Assembly: GCF_000761215.1 (NCBI RefSeq) | Contig: NZ_CP009438.1 | Location: 4,543,501 to 4,607,500 of the forward strand | Source: Streptomyces glaucescens | GTDB taxonomy: Bacteria; Actinomycetota; Actinomycetes; Streptomycetales; Streptomycetaceae | DNA length: 64,000 nt | Reading direction: 5' to 3' | Shown here: positions 56,860-64,000 of the stretch, piece by piece | Layout of the letters: every line of letters starts with the position of its first letter | Numbering within the stretch: the first letter of the stretch is position 1 | The notes under the pieces: generated by a model | What the model saw: only the letters and a program-made list of their open reading frames with translations | Database searches by the model: none | What the model was told of the DNA's origin: nothing | Translations under genes and position numbers: made by a program

Positions 56860-57360
56860 ATGCCGAAGCCCACCAAGGGTGCCCGTCTGGGCGGCAGTGC
56901 CGCGCACGAGAAGCTGCTGCTCGCGAACCTCGCGAAGTCGCTCTTCGAGCACGGCAAGATCACGACCACGGAGGCGAAGGCCCGCCGCCTGCGCCCGTAC
57001 GCCGAGCGTCTGATCACCAAGGCGAAGAAGGGCGACCTTCACAACCGCCGCCAGGTGCTCCAGGTCATCACGGACAAGAGCGTCGTCCACACGCTCTTCA
57101 CCGAGATCGGCCCGCGCTACGAGAACCGCCCGGGTGGCTACACCCGCATCACCAAGATCGGTAACCGCCGGGGCGACAACGCGCCCATGGCCGTGATCGA
57201 GCTGGTCGAGGCGCTGACCGTGGCGCAGCAGGCGACCGGTGAGGCCGAGGCCGCCACCAAGCGTGCGGTCAAGGAGGCCGAGGAGGCCAAGGCCGAGGAG
57301 ACCAAGGCCGACGAGGCCGAGGCCGCCGAGGCTCCCGCCGAGGAGTCGAAGGACGCGTAA
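56860..57360 (+). CDS. rplQ: 50S ribosomal protein L17
   Basis: A 166-residue L17. The family domain covers residues 1-120 (PTKGARLGGSAAHEKLLLANL, ITTTEAKARRLRPYAERLITKAK in parts). The last 45 residues are a low-complexity Ala/Glu/Lys extension (EAEEAKAEETKADEAEAAE) lacking in E. coli. A 17-bp terminator follows, ending the alpha operon. Confidence 0.97.
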   Translation: MPKPTKGARLGGSAAHEKLLLANLAKSLFEHGKITTTEAKARRLRPYAERLITKAKKGDLHNRRQVLQVITDKSVVHTLFTEIGPRYENRPGGYTRITKIGNRRGDNAPMAVIELVEALTVAQQATGEAEAATKRAVKEAEEAKAEETKADEAEAAEAPAEESKDA

Positions 57361-57382
57361 GCGTTCCGTGCCCTTCCGGGTG

Positions 57383-57419
57383 CCGACGGGCCCGCTCCCC
57401 CAGGGAGCGGGCCCGTCGG
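57383..57419 (+). terminator. Alpha operon terminator
   Basis: A perfect 17-bp stem (57383-57399 with 57403-57419) with a 3-nt loop, 22 nt after rplQ. Confidence 0.92.
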
Positions 57420-57519
57420 CGTGTGCGCACAAGATCAGCGCAACCCTGGGGCGGGTTCGAAGGTCATGCATGTGCGCCGGTCGGCCGGCGTACTCGACAT
57501 CCGAACCACTGGGGGTCCC

Positions 57520-58929
57520 ATGCCTTCTCTCGCCGCGGTGCGGCGCAGCATCTCCGTCCTCGCGCTGGCCGCGCTGGCCGGCACGGCGCTCGGCAGTCCC
57601 GCGCAGGCGCAGGAGGAACCGCTGCCGGTGTCCGTGACCGGACCCGACAGCGTGAACCTGTCGATGTACCAGGACCCGAACGGGTCGACGGAGCCGCAGA
57701 TCGAGCTGGGGCTGCGGGCACCGGGGGAGCCGGTCCCCGACGAGAACGGTGTGACCTACCCCATCCACACCGGCGACTACACGGTCACCGTCGACGCCAG
57801 CTCCCTGGCCGGCGTCGCGGCGGTCGACTTCTCCGCTCTCGGCGGGTGGCGGGGCTGCTCCGTCGACGGGCTGGTCGCCACCTGCCCGGGCACCGAGATC
57901 TACGCGGGCGAGGACTACAACCGCCTCGGCGGCATCCGCCTCGACGTCACCGACGAGAGCGCCGCGGGCGACACCGGCAGCATCCGGGTCACGGCCGCGG
58001 GCGAGGGTCTCGCCTTCACCGGGCACACGGTGGACGTGCTCGTCGGCGGCCCCGAGCTGCTGAACAAGCAGCTGGCCGAGCCCGCGGGCTTCCAGGCCGG
58101 CGACACCTTCCAGGCGCCGCTGGGCTTCCGCAACGTCGGCGGGCTGGGCGGCGACGGCGTCCTGCTCCGGGTCTCCGGCACCCGGGGCCTGTCCTTCCCC
58201 GCCACCTTCGGCAACTGCTGGTACGACCCGCGTGACCCGGAGGACCTGCTCGGCCGGTCCGAGGCGCTGTGCGTCTTCGACGGCGAGTTCGCCGGGGACG
58301 CGGCCTACGGGCTGAGCGTGCCGTTCCCGGTGCAGACGGCCGGGTTCGCGCTCTACGACGCGATGTCGTACAGCTTCACCGCGGTCCCCGCCGCCCAGGC
58401 CCGGGAACTGCTGGCCCAGGGCGACCACCAGCCGGGCACCGGACCGGCGCTGGAGCTCGTCCGGCTGCCGGAGGCCGACCCGGCCGGCTACAGCCGCTGG
58501 GCGGAGCTCGACATCCCGACGAAGAACACCTTCGACCTGGACCTGACCGGTGAGCGGCTGCGGGCCCGCCAGGGCGACACGGTGTCCGTGGACATCGGCT
58601 TCGCCAACCACGGTCCCGCCTGGCTCGCCCTGCTCCGCTCCGGCGGCGAGCCGATCTCCTTCGCGGTGGAGCTGCCGCCGGGGACGACGGCCACCACGGT
58701 GCCCGAGAACTGCCGGCCCGGCTGGGAGGGCTCCGAGGCCGACTACCACTGCTTCGTCGGCACGCCGGTCCTGGAGGACGACACCCGGACCTTCACCTTC
58801 GGCCTGCGGGTCGACGAGGTGATCAGGAACGCCACCGGGCGCGCGTACTTCCCGTACACGATGCCGAATGAGGGCGATCCGGCGAACGACTCCGGGTCGA
58901 TCGTGCTGAACCCGACGCGCAAGGGCTGA
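57520..58929 (+). CDS. Secreted beta-rich protein, function unknown
   Basis: 469 residues. A Sec signal peptide (RRSISVLALAALAGTALGSPAQA) is probably cleaved after AQA at about residue 29. The mature protein has alternating strands and repeated Ig/CARDB-like phrases (GDTVSVDIGFANHGPAWLAL, GFQAGDTFQAPLGFRNVGGLG, TFTFGLRVDEVI), suggesting two or more beta-sandwich domains of the kind used in cell-surface proteins. Three spaced pairs of Cys could form disulphides. No C-terminal anchor or catalytic motif is seen, so it is probably released. ATG 57520 follows GGGGG. Confidence 0.7.
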   Translation: MPSLAAVRRSISVLALAALAGTALGSPAQAQEEPLPVSVTGPDSVNLSMYQDPNGSTEPQIELGLRAPGEPVPDENGVTYPIHTGDYTVTVDASSLAGVAAVDFSALGGWRGCSVDGLVATCPGTEIYAGEDYNRLGGIRLDVTDESAAGDTGSIRVTAAGEGLAFTGHTVDVLVGGPELLNKQLAEPAGFQAGDTFQAPLGFRNVGGLGGDGVLLRVSGTRGLSFPATFGNCWYDPRDPEDLLGRSEALCVFDGEFAGDAAYGLSVPFPVQTAGFALYDAMSYSFTAVPAAQARELLAQGDHQPGTGPALELVRLPEADPAGYSRWAELDIPTKNTFDLDLTGERLRARQGDTVSVDIGFANHGPAWLALLRSGGEPISFAVELPPGTTATTVPENCRPGWEGSEADYHCFVGTPVLEDDTRTFTFGLRVDEVIRNATGRAYFPYTMPNEGDPANDSGSIVLNPTRKG

Positions 58930-58950
58930 TCACCGGCCGGAGCGGTCGTG

Positions 58951-58978
58951 GCGGGCCCGCCCTCCGGGGCGGGCCCGC
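58951..58978 (+). terminator. Terminator before truA
   Basis: A perfect 12-bp stem (58951-58962 with 58967-58978) with a TCCG loop, 22 nt after the secreted protein gene. Confidence 0.85.
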
Positions 58979-59002
58979 TCGCGTTCCTGAGAGGATTCAC
59001 GG

Positions 59003-59866
59003 GTGAGTGACGAAGTACAGCCCGGACACGTGCGGGTACGCCTGGACCTTTCCTACGACGGCACCGAGTTCTCCGGCTGGGCCAAGCAGGCCGGCGGGCG
59101 GCGCACCGTGCAGGGCGAGATCGAGGACGCGCTGCGGACGGTGACCCGGTCCCCGGAGACCTTCGAGCTGACGGTCGCCGGGCGGACCGACGCCGGAGTG
59201 CACGCGCGCGGGCAGGTGGCGCACGTGGACCTGCCCGAGGCGGTCTGGCGCGAGCACCACCAGAAGCTGCTGAAGCGGCTCGCGGGACGGCTGCCGCGGG
59301 ACGTGCGGGTCTGGGCGCTGCGCGAGGCGCCGAGCGGGTTCGACGCGCGGTTCTCGGCCGTGTGGCGGCGCTACGCGTACCGGGTGACGGACAACCCCGG
59401 GGGCGTGGACCCGCTGCTGAGGGGCCACGTGCTGTGGCACGACTGGCCGCTCGACGTGGACGCCATGAACGAGGCGGCGCGGGGGCTGCTCGGGGAGCAC
59501 GACTTCGCGGCGTACTGCAAGAAGCGGGAGGGTGCGACGACCATCCGCACGCTCCAGGAACTGAGCCTGGTCCGCGGGGACGACGGGATCATCACCGCGA
59601 CCGTGCGGGCCGACGCCTTCTGCCACAACATGGTGCGCTCGCTGATCGGGGCGCTGCTGTTCGTCGGCGACGGGCACCGGCCGCCGGACTGGCCGGCCGA
59701 GGTGCTGGCGGCGGGCGTACGGGACTCGGCCGTGCACGTCGTACGGCCGCACGGGCTGACGCTGGAGGAGGTCGGCTATCCGGCCGACGAACTGCTCGCG
59801 GCGCGCAGCAGGGAGGCGCGGAACAAGCGGTCGCTGCCGGGAGTGACCGGCGGCGGGTGCTGCTGA
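59003..59866 (+). CDS. truA: tRNA pseudouridine(38-40) synthase
   Basis: A 287-residue pseudouridine synthase acting on the tRNA anticodon arm. Catalytic Asp63 lies in VAGRTDAGVHARGQ. RVRLDLSYDGTEFSGWAKQ at the start and ADAFCHNMVRSLIGALLFVG (motif III) are conserved. GTG 59003 has GAGAGGAT upstream. The gene follows the alpha operon as in other streptomycetes, but with one extra gene between. Confidence 0.95.
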   Translation: MSDEVQPGHVRVRLDLSYDGTEFSGWAKQAGGRRTVQGEIEDALRTVTRSPETFELTVAGRTDAGVHARGQVAHVDLPEAVWREHHQKLLKRLAGRLPRDVRVWALREAPSGFDARFSAVWRRYAYRVTDNPGGVDPLLRGHVLWHDWPLDVDAMNEAARGLLGEHDFAAYCKKREGATTIRTLQELSLVRGDDGIITATVRADAFCHNMVRSLIGALLFVGDGHRPPDWPAEVLAAGVRDSAVHVVRPHGLTLEEVGYPADELLAARSREARNKRSLPGVTGGGCC

Positions 59867-60277
59867 CGCCCGGTGCCGGCAGGGGGACTCGCCGAGTGGA
59901 GTCCCCCCGGGCCGCCGGTCAGTGATCACCCGGCCAGGACCTTGCCGAAGGCAGGCTTCGTGGAACCGCTCCCCGATGCCCGGTGACCAGAAGTGCCGGT
60001 ACGGGGACTGGCTGCCGTCGTCGGCTAGTCGGTGCCGGTCTCGGCGAGGGCCAGTCCATGATGCCGAGCGCCGCACTCTGACCGTCGGTCAGGTACTCGC
60101 GGAACCTGAGCGGGCCGGCGGACACCCACGACAGGACCGGTGATCGGCCAGCACGTGGAGCCGCACCACGAGCGGTACAGCCCCCACCGGCCGCGGCGCC
60201 GAGCAGACCGAGCCGGCCGTGCGTCCGCGCCGCGCCGCGTCACCCGCCCGGGCGGGCGAGCGGACCGGCGGTGGCCG
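59867..60277. other. Gap without intact gene; terminator and possible gene remnant
   Basis: A hairpin GGGGGACT (59882-59889) / AGTCCCCC (59900-59907) probably ends truA. The remaining about 370 bp has no frame with start, ribosome-binding site and steady codon bias. On the minus strand, coding-like phrases (LRFREYLTDGQSAALGIMDWP; SPYRHFWSPGIGERFHEACL) appear in different frames, as expected for an eroded gene. Confidence 0.4.
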
Positions 60278-61165
60278 TCACCCCTCGGCCGCGGCGGCGG
60301 ATGCCTGGGCCTCGCCGCGCCGGCGGATCTGACGGAAGGTGAACTCCGCGAGGTCGTCGCCGGTGGCGAAGACCTCCGTGTCCTTCGTGGTGACGTCCTT
60401 GCCGTCGGTGAATCCGGCGATCGTGAAGTAGGCGTACCGGCCGAAGGAGTTGGTCGTCGTCCGGCAGACGGCCGCGTTGCAGAAGGGCTGCACGCCGCCG
60501 CCGTCGAGGGACTTCACGATGCTCTTGTCGTCGGCCTGTTCCTTCGCCTTCGTGGCCTGCGCCTCGGTGTCGAAGACGGCCACCCCGACCGTGACCGCGA
60601 TCCCGTCCTTGGTGTAGGTGACCCGCAGCAGCCGGGTGCAGTCGTTCGCGGTGAGCACCTTGGGGAGGGTCTGCCGGGCGGCCGACGCGCAGCTGGTGGT
60701 GTCGGCGGTCGGGCCCTTCTTGTACACCGTGTCGCCCATGGTGAGCTGGGTGCCGGGGAAGAGGATCTGCGGGCTGAGCGCCGCGGTGTCCTTCTCCTTG
60801 CTGGAGACGAAGTCCTTCGGGTCCAGCGGCGGCGGGGCGCTGGTCGGGGCGAAGGACGGCGGCGCGGCCGTGGACGTGCCGGGGATGTCCGCGGTGGCGG
60901 GCAGCTGGGACGTCTGGTTGTTCGCCTGCCCGCCGTCACCGTTCGCCGAGACGACGGCCATGGCGACGGCCGTGCCGATGGCGACGGTGGCGAGCGCGCC
61001 GCCGCCGACGAACAGCAGCCGGCGCCGCTTGTTGCGCGCCTCGGATGCCTCGGCGAGCGCGGCCCAGTCCGGGGTCTGGTCGCTGCCGCTGTTCCAGGAC
61101 TGCTGCTGCGACTGAGGTGTCCAGGGATCCCACTGAGACTGGGGTCCCCCCTGCCCAAAGCTCAT
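60278..61165 (-). CDS. Single-pass membrane protein with extracellular domain
   Basis: 295 residues. A Gln/Ser/Pro/Trp-rich cytoplasmic N-terminus (about 1-45), a basic stop (RNKRRR), one membrane span (LLFVGGGALATVAIGTAVAMAVV), a Pro/Thr/Ala linker, then an extracellular domain of about 180 residues with four Cys (SCASAAR, ANDCTRLL, PFCNAAVCR). No enzyme motif is recognised. On the minus strand TAAGAT lies 7 nt before ATG 61165, so a leaderless mRNA is likely; ATG 61174 is the alternative start. Divergent from the glycosyltransferase gene. Confidence 0.75.
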   Translation of the reverse strand: MSFGQGGPQSQWDPWTPQSQQQSWNSGSDQTPDWAALAEASEARNKRRRLLFVGGGALATVAIGTAVAMAVVSANGDGGQANNQTSQLPATADIPGTSTAAPPSFAPTSAPPPLDPKDFVSSKEKDTAALSPQILFPGTQLTMGDTVYKKGPTADTTSCASAARQTLPKVLTANDCTRLLRVTYTKDGIAVTVGVAVFDTEAQATKAKEQADDKSIVKSLDGGGVQPFCNAAVCRTTTNSFGRYAYFTIAGFTDGKDVTTKDTEVFATGDDLAEFTFRQIRRRGEAQASAAAAEG

Positions 61166-61226
61166 GGGGCGCATCTTAGACGGGCCGGGCGGCGCGCTGG
61201 TCCGCTGCCGCCGGCTCCCGACCCCC

Positions 61227-61232
61227 TAGCGT
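61227..61232 (+). promoter_or_regulatory. Probable -10 box for a leaderless transcript
   Basis: TAGCGT lies 7 nt before the ATG at 61240, with no ribosome-binding site between. No clear -35 is visible. Confidence 0.45.
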
Positions 61233-61239
61233 GCGGTGC

Positions 61240-62454
61240 ATGAATTCCGGTGAAAATCCGTTGAAGGGCGATATTTCCGGGTGGCTGGTACGGCCGGCCA
61301 CCTGGCACCTGTGGGCCGTGCCGGCGATCGTGGCCGGCGGGCAGGCGGTGCGGGTGGCGCTGCTCAGCCCGGACGGCGGCATGGACAACGCGATCGTCGT
61401 CCGCGCGGCGCGCACCTGGCTGGCCGGCGGCTCCCCGTACGACGACCCGCACTTCCTCTACCTGCCGAGCGCGGTGCTCGCCGCGGCCCCGCAGGCCCTG
61501 CTGCCCCCGTCGTGGCTGCGGCTGCTGGTCCCGCCGGTGGTGACCGTCCTGCTGGCCGGGGCCTGGGCGCTCGCGCTGCGGCTGCACCGGGTGCCGCTGG
61601 GCAGCAGGTTCGCCGCGCTGGGGCTGGCCGGGCTCGCGGCCGGGTTCGCGCCGTTCGCGCACCTGGTGCAGCTGGCCAACTGGACGGTCACGGCGGCCGT
61701 CGCCCTGCCGCTGGCGCTGCTGCTCGCGGGGCGCGGGCGCTGGACGGCGGCGGGCGTGGTGATCGGCGCGGCGGTGGCCCTCAAGCCGCTGCTGGCGCCG
61801 CTGGTGCTGCTGTTCCTGTTCGCCCGCCGGTGGCGGGCGCTGGCCGCGACCGTCCTGGTCCCGGCGGCGGCCTCGGCCGGGGCGGGCCTGCTGATGCCGG
61901 ACCCGGCGGCCTTCTTCACGCGCACGCTGCCGTTCCTGCTGGCGGGCGACGACTCCTTCGTGCGGCTCTACGAGGCCTCCCCGGCGGCGGTGCTGCCGCG
62001 CCTCGGGGTGCCGCCGGACCTGGCCGGGCTGCTCGCCGCGGCGGCGGCCGGGGCGGGGGTGCTGTGCGCGTACCGGCGGTGGCGGCGGGCCGGTCCTGGC
62101 CCGCTGCGGCTGCCGGAGACGGCGGCGGCCCTGATGCTCTCCGCGTTCCTGGTCTCCCGGCCCTCGTACGACCACTACCTGCTGGTGGTGCTGCCGCTGC
62201 TGCTGGCCGGCCTGCCCTGCGCCGGGTCGGCGGCCCGGCGGCCCTGGTTCTGGCTGGCCCTGGTCCCGCAGCTGCCGACGCCGGGCCTGCCGTACCTGGA
62301 TCCGCCCGGCCGCCGCGCCTTCAAGGACGCGCTCACGCTGTGTGTCCTGGCCGCCACCGTGGCCGCGCACTGCGCCCGTGGCGGGCCGCGGGGCACGGGC
62401 CGCCTCGTCGGGCCGCGGCGCGAACGGAGCGGCGGCGCGGCTCGCGTACCCTGA
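61240..62454 (+). CDS. GT87/DUF2029-like membrane glycosyltransferase
   Basis: 404 residues with about ten membrane spans. After the first span comes an external loop (TWLAGGSPYDDPHFLYLPSA) like that of polyprenyl-phosphate mannosyltransferases of GT-C fold, where Asp and Tyr residues bind the lipid-linked sugar. AVALKPLLAPLVLLFLFARR and SRPSYDHYLLVVLPLLLAG are further family-like segments. Probably transfers a sugar from a polyprenyl carrier to a cell-envelope acceptor. The ATG at 61240 is preceded by a -10 box, not a ribosome-binding site. Confidence 0.75.
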   Translation: MNSGENPLKGDISGWLVRPATWHLWAVPAIVAGGQAVRVALLSPDGGMDNAIVVRAARTWLAGGSPYDDPHFLYLPSAVLAAAPQALLPPSWLRLLVPPVVTVLLAGAWALALRLHRVPLGSRFAALGLAGLAAGFAPFAHLVQLANWTVTAAVALPLALLLAGRGRWTAAGVVIGAAVALKPLLAPLVLLFLFARRWRALAATVLVPAAASAGAGLLMPDPAAFFTRTLPFLLAGDDSFVRLYEASPAAVLPRLGVPPDLAGLLAAAAAGAGVLCAYRRWRRAGPGPLRLPETAAALMLSAFLVSRPSYDHYLLVVLPLLLAGLPCAGSAARRPWFWLALVPQLPTPGLPYLDPPGRRAFKDALTLCVLAATVAAHCARGGPRGTGRLVGPRRERSGGAARVP

Positions 62455-62496
62455 AAGGGTGCGGATGCCGGGCTCTCACCCCGGTGATCCCGCGTT

Positions 62497-62526
62497 TTGA
62501 CCCGTCCGGGTCGGCGCGGGTATCCT
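62497..62526 (+). promoter_or_regulatory. rplM-rpsI promoter
   Basis: TTGACC (62497-62502), 18 bp and TATCCT (62521-62526). A start near 62533 gives a leader of about 170 nt, consistent with an L13 leader, though no specific fold was verified. Confidence 0.75.
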
Positions 62527-62703
62527 GCATGTTCGTTGTGTATTGGCTTGCTCATTCTCACGGGACGGGCCCTTACACCGGTCCACCGGGCCGATGACCA
62601 GCGACCAGCACGCGGTTTGCGTCACCGCGGTGCGGTCAAGGCTGTCGTGATCGTTTCGGTGACCTTGTCTAGGACCATTCACTCGAAGCGAAGGCTACGA
62701 ACC

Positions 62704-63147
62704 GTGCGTACGTACAGCCCCAAGCCCGGCGATGTGACGCGCCAGTGGCACGTCATCGACGCTCAGGACGTTGTCCTGGGCCGTCTCGCCAGCACCGCCG
62801 CCACCCTTCTGCGGGGCAAGCACAAGCCGATCTACGCGCCGCACGTCGACGCTGGTGACTTCGTCATCATCATCAACGCCGACAAGGTGCACCTCTCCGG
62901 CAACAAGCGGACCCAGAAGATGGCGTACCGCCACTCCGGCTACCCGGGTGGTCTGCGCTCCGTCCGTTACGACGAGCTGCTCGACAAGAACCCCGAGAAG
63001 GCCATCGAGAAGGCCGTCAAGGGCATGCTCCCCAAGAACACTCTGGGCCGTCAGATGCTCTCGAAGCTGAAGGTCTACAAGGGTGACCAGCACCCGCACG
63101 GCGCGCAGCAGCCGCAGCCGTACGAGATCACCCAGGTCGCGCAGTAA
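62704..63147 (+). CDS. rplM: 50S ribosomal protein L13
   Basis: A 147-residue early-assembly protein. RTYSPKPGDVTRQWHVIDAQ, LGRLASTAATLLRGKHKP and KGMLPKNTLGRQMLSKLKVY are family-typical. GTG 62704 follows GCGAAGGCTACGAACC. rpsI follows 42 bp later. Confidence 0.98.
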   Translation: MRTYSPKPGDVTRQWHVIDAQDVVLGRLASTAATLLRGKHKPIYAPHVDAGDFVIIINADKVHLSGNKRTQKMAYRHSGYPGGLRSVRYDELLDKNPEKAIEKAVKGMLPKNTLGRQMLSKLKVYKGDQHPHGAQQPQPYEITQVAQ

Positions 63148-63189
63148 GTCCGGCCACCCCCTAAGACTGAACAGAATCTGAGGAGAATC

Positions 63190-63702
63190 GTGGCCGAGAC
63201 CACTGCCGAGCAGCCGCTCGAAGAGCTTGACATCGACAGCTACACCACCGAGTCCGAGGTCCCCGTCGAGGGCGAGTACACCTCGGAGTCCATGGCCTCC
63301 CGCTTCGGCGACCCGCAGCCGGCCGCCGGCCTGGGCCGCCGCAAGGAAGCCATCGCCCGCGTCCGGATCGTTCCGGGCACCGGCAAGTGGAAGATCAACG
63401 GTCGCACCCTCGAGGACTACTTCCCGAACAAGGTGCACCAGCAGGAAGTCAACGAGCCCTTCAAGGTGCTGGAGCTCGAGGGCCGTTACGACGTCATCGC
63501 CCGTATCTCTGGTGGCGGTGTCTCCGGTCAGGCCGGTGCGCTCCGTCTCGGTGTCGCCCGTGCGCTGAACGAGGCCGACGTCGACAACAACCGCGGCCCG
63601 CTGAAGAAGGCCGGCTTCCTCAAGCGCGACGACCGTGCGGTCGAGCGCAAGAAGGCCGGTCTGAAGAAGGCCCGCAAGGCTCCGCAGTACAGCAAGCGCT
63701 AA
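63190..63702 (+). CDS. rpsI: 30S ribosomal protein S9
   Basis: A 170-residue S9. The last 130 residues are the family domain (GLGRRKEAIARVRIVPGTGKW in parts, GRTLEDYFPN, SGGGVSGQAGALRLGVARAL) with the tail KAPQYSKR reaching P-site tRNA. The N-terminal 40 residues are an acidic extension (EQPLEELDIDSYTTESEVP) usual in actinobacteria. GTG 63190 follows GAGGAGAATC. Confidence 0.98.
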   Translation: MAETTAEQPLEELDIDSYTTESEVPVEGEYTSESMASRFGDPQPAAGLGRRKEAIARVRIVPGTGKWKINGRTLEDYFPNKVHQQEVNEPFKVLELEGRYDVIARISGGGVSGQAGALRLGVARALNEADVDNNRGPLKKAGFLKRDDRAVERKKAGLKKARKAPQYSKR

Positions 63703-63724
63703 TCACAGCTGCCTGCTCGTACTC

Positions 63725-63766
63725 CGAACGCCCCGGCGGCACGCCACTGTGCCGCCGGGGCGTTCG
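63725..63766 (+). terminator. rplM-rpsI terminator
   Basis: A perfect 18-bp stem (63725-63742 with 63749-63766) around GCCACT, followed by TTTA, 22 nt after rpsI. Confidence 0.92.
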
Positions 63767-63936
63767 TTTATTCACCACCACAGGCGTATAACGGCACAAG
63801 ACGCTCTAAGGCTTGTGCGATCGGATGACCGGGTGCGGTGTGTGCCGCCCCGGATTCACGGAGGCCGCGCCTCGCACACCCGCCCGGGCCGCAAGCGGCG
63901 GGGCTTTCCGGAACAGATGTTTCCTCAGGAGGACAA

Positions 63937-64000
63937 GTGGGACGACTCTTCGGCACGGACGGCGTGCGCGGTGTCGCCAACGCGGACCTGACCGCCGAGA
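63937..64000 (+). CDS. glmM: Phosphoglucosamine mutase, 5' end only
   Basis: The first 21 codons (GRLFGTDGVRGVANADLTAE) are in the window and match the GlmM N-terminus, FGTDGVRG being diagnostic. GlmM converts glucosamine-6-P to glucosamine-1-P for UDP-GlcNAc and peptidoglycan. GTG 63937 follows AGGAGG (63927-63932). The gene runs off the window edge. Confidence 0.93.
   Translation, partial: MGRLFGTDGVRGVANADLTAE

Overview
The window is chromosomal DNA of a high-GC actinomycete, almost certainly a Streptomyces. It has strong G/C third-position bias, GTG and TTG starts, a 1161-residue RpoB starting at TTG, a NusG with a long acidic N-terminal extension, XRE-DUF397 pairs, WXG-type proteins, and the order tRNA-Trp/secE/nusG/rplKA/rplJL/rpoBC/rpsLG/fusA/tuf/S10-spc-alpha/rplM/rpsI/glmM. 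I recognise families from sequence memory only; no search was run.

Layout. 1-6.5 kb: end of one MaoC-type dehydratase gene and a complete partner, a TetR regulator with its own drug-efflux MFS gene (matching operators in front of both), murB, then adenosine deaminase and an aspartate aminotransferase on the minus strand. 6.6-21.3 kb: tRNA-Trp, secE, nusG, a small membrane protein, rplK, rplA, two paralogous lipoproteins, rplJ (long leader with a terminator-like attenuator), rplL, rpoB and rpoC. 21.4-29.3 kb: an accessory block made of a DUF1707 protein followed by a minus-strand cluster. In transcription order the cluster holds a Crp/Fnr regulator, a class III nucleotidyl-cyclase-like protein with the key catalytic residues present, a P-loop-like/HEAT-like protein sharing a short glycine-rich motif with the cyclase, an SPFH-like protein with a proline-rich tail, and an M48 metalloprotease. 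29.5-34.2 kb: str operon (rpsL, rpsG, fusA, tuf). 34.4-40.3 kb: accessory block with an acyltransferase, a three-gene WXG module and an XRE-DUF397 pair. 40.4-57.4 kb: S10, spc and alpha ribosomal operons with secY, adk, map, infA and rpoA. 57.4-64 kb: a secreted protein, truA, a single-pass membrane protein, a GT87-like membrane glycosyltransferase, rplM-rpsI and the start of glmM.

Most of the window serves translation, transcription and Sec export. The best candidate for an undescribed system is the minus-strand block at 22.0-29.3 kb. It pairs a probable cyclic-nucleotide maker with a Crp-type reader, and a Crp-like palindrome lies 87 bp upstream of the cyclase start. The downstream genes resemble NTPase/repeat, membrane-scaffold and protease modules of bacterial stress or conflict systems. 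That functional reading is inference.

Recurring regulatory themes are long leaders with hairpins (rplJ, rpoB, rpsL, rpsJ, rplM), a near-identical 25-nt hairpin element in the rpsL and rpsJ leaders, strong terminators that split the textbook operons (rplO/secY, fusA/tuf, rpsQ/rplN), and several -10 boxes placed 6-7 nt before start codons, which suggests leaderless mRNAs.
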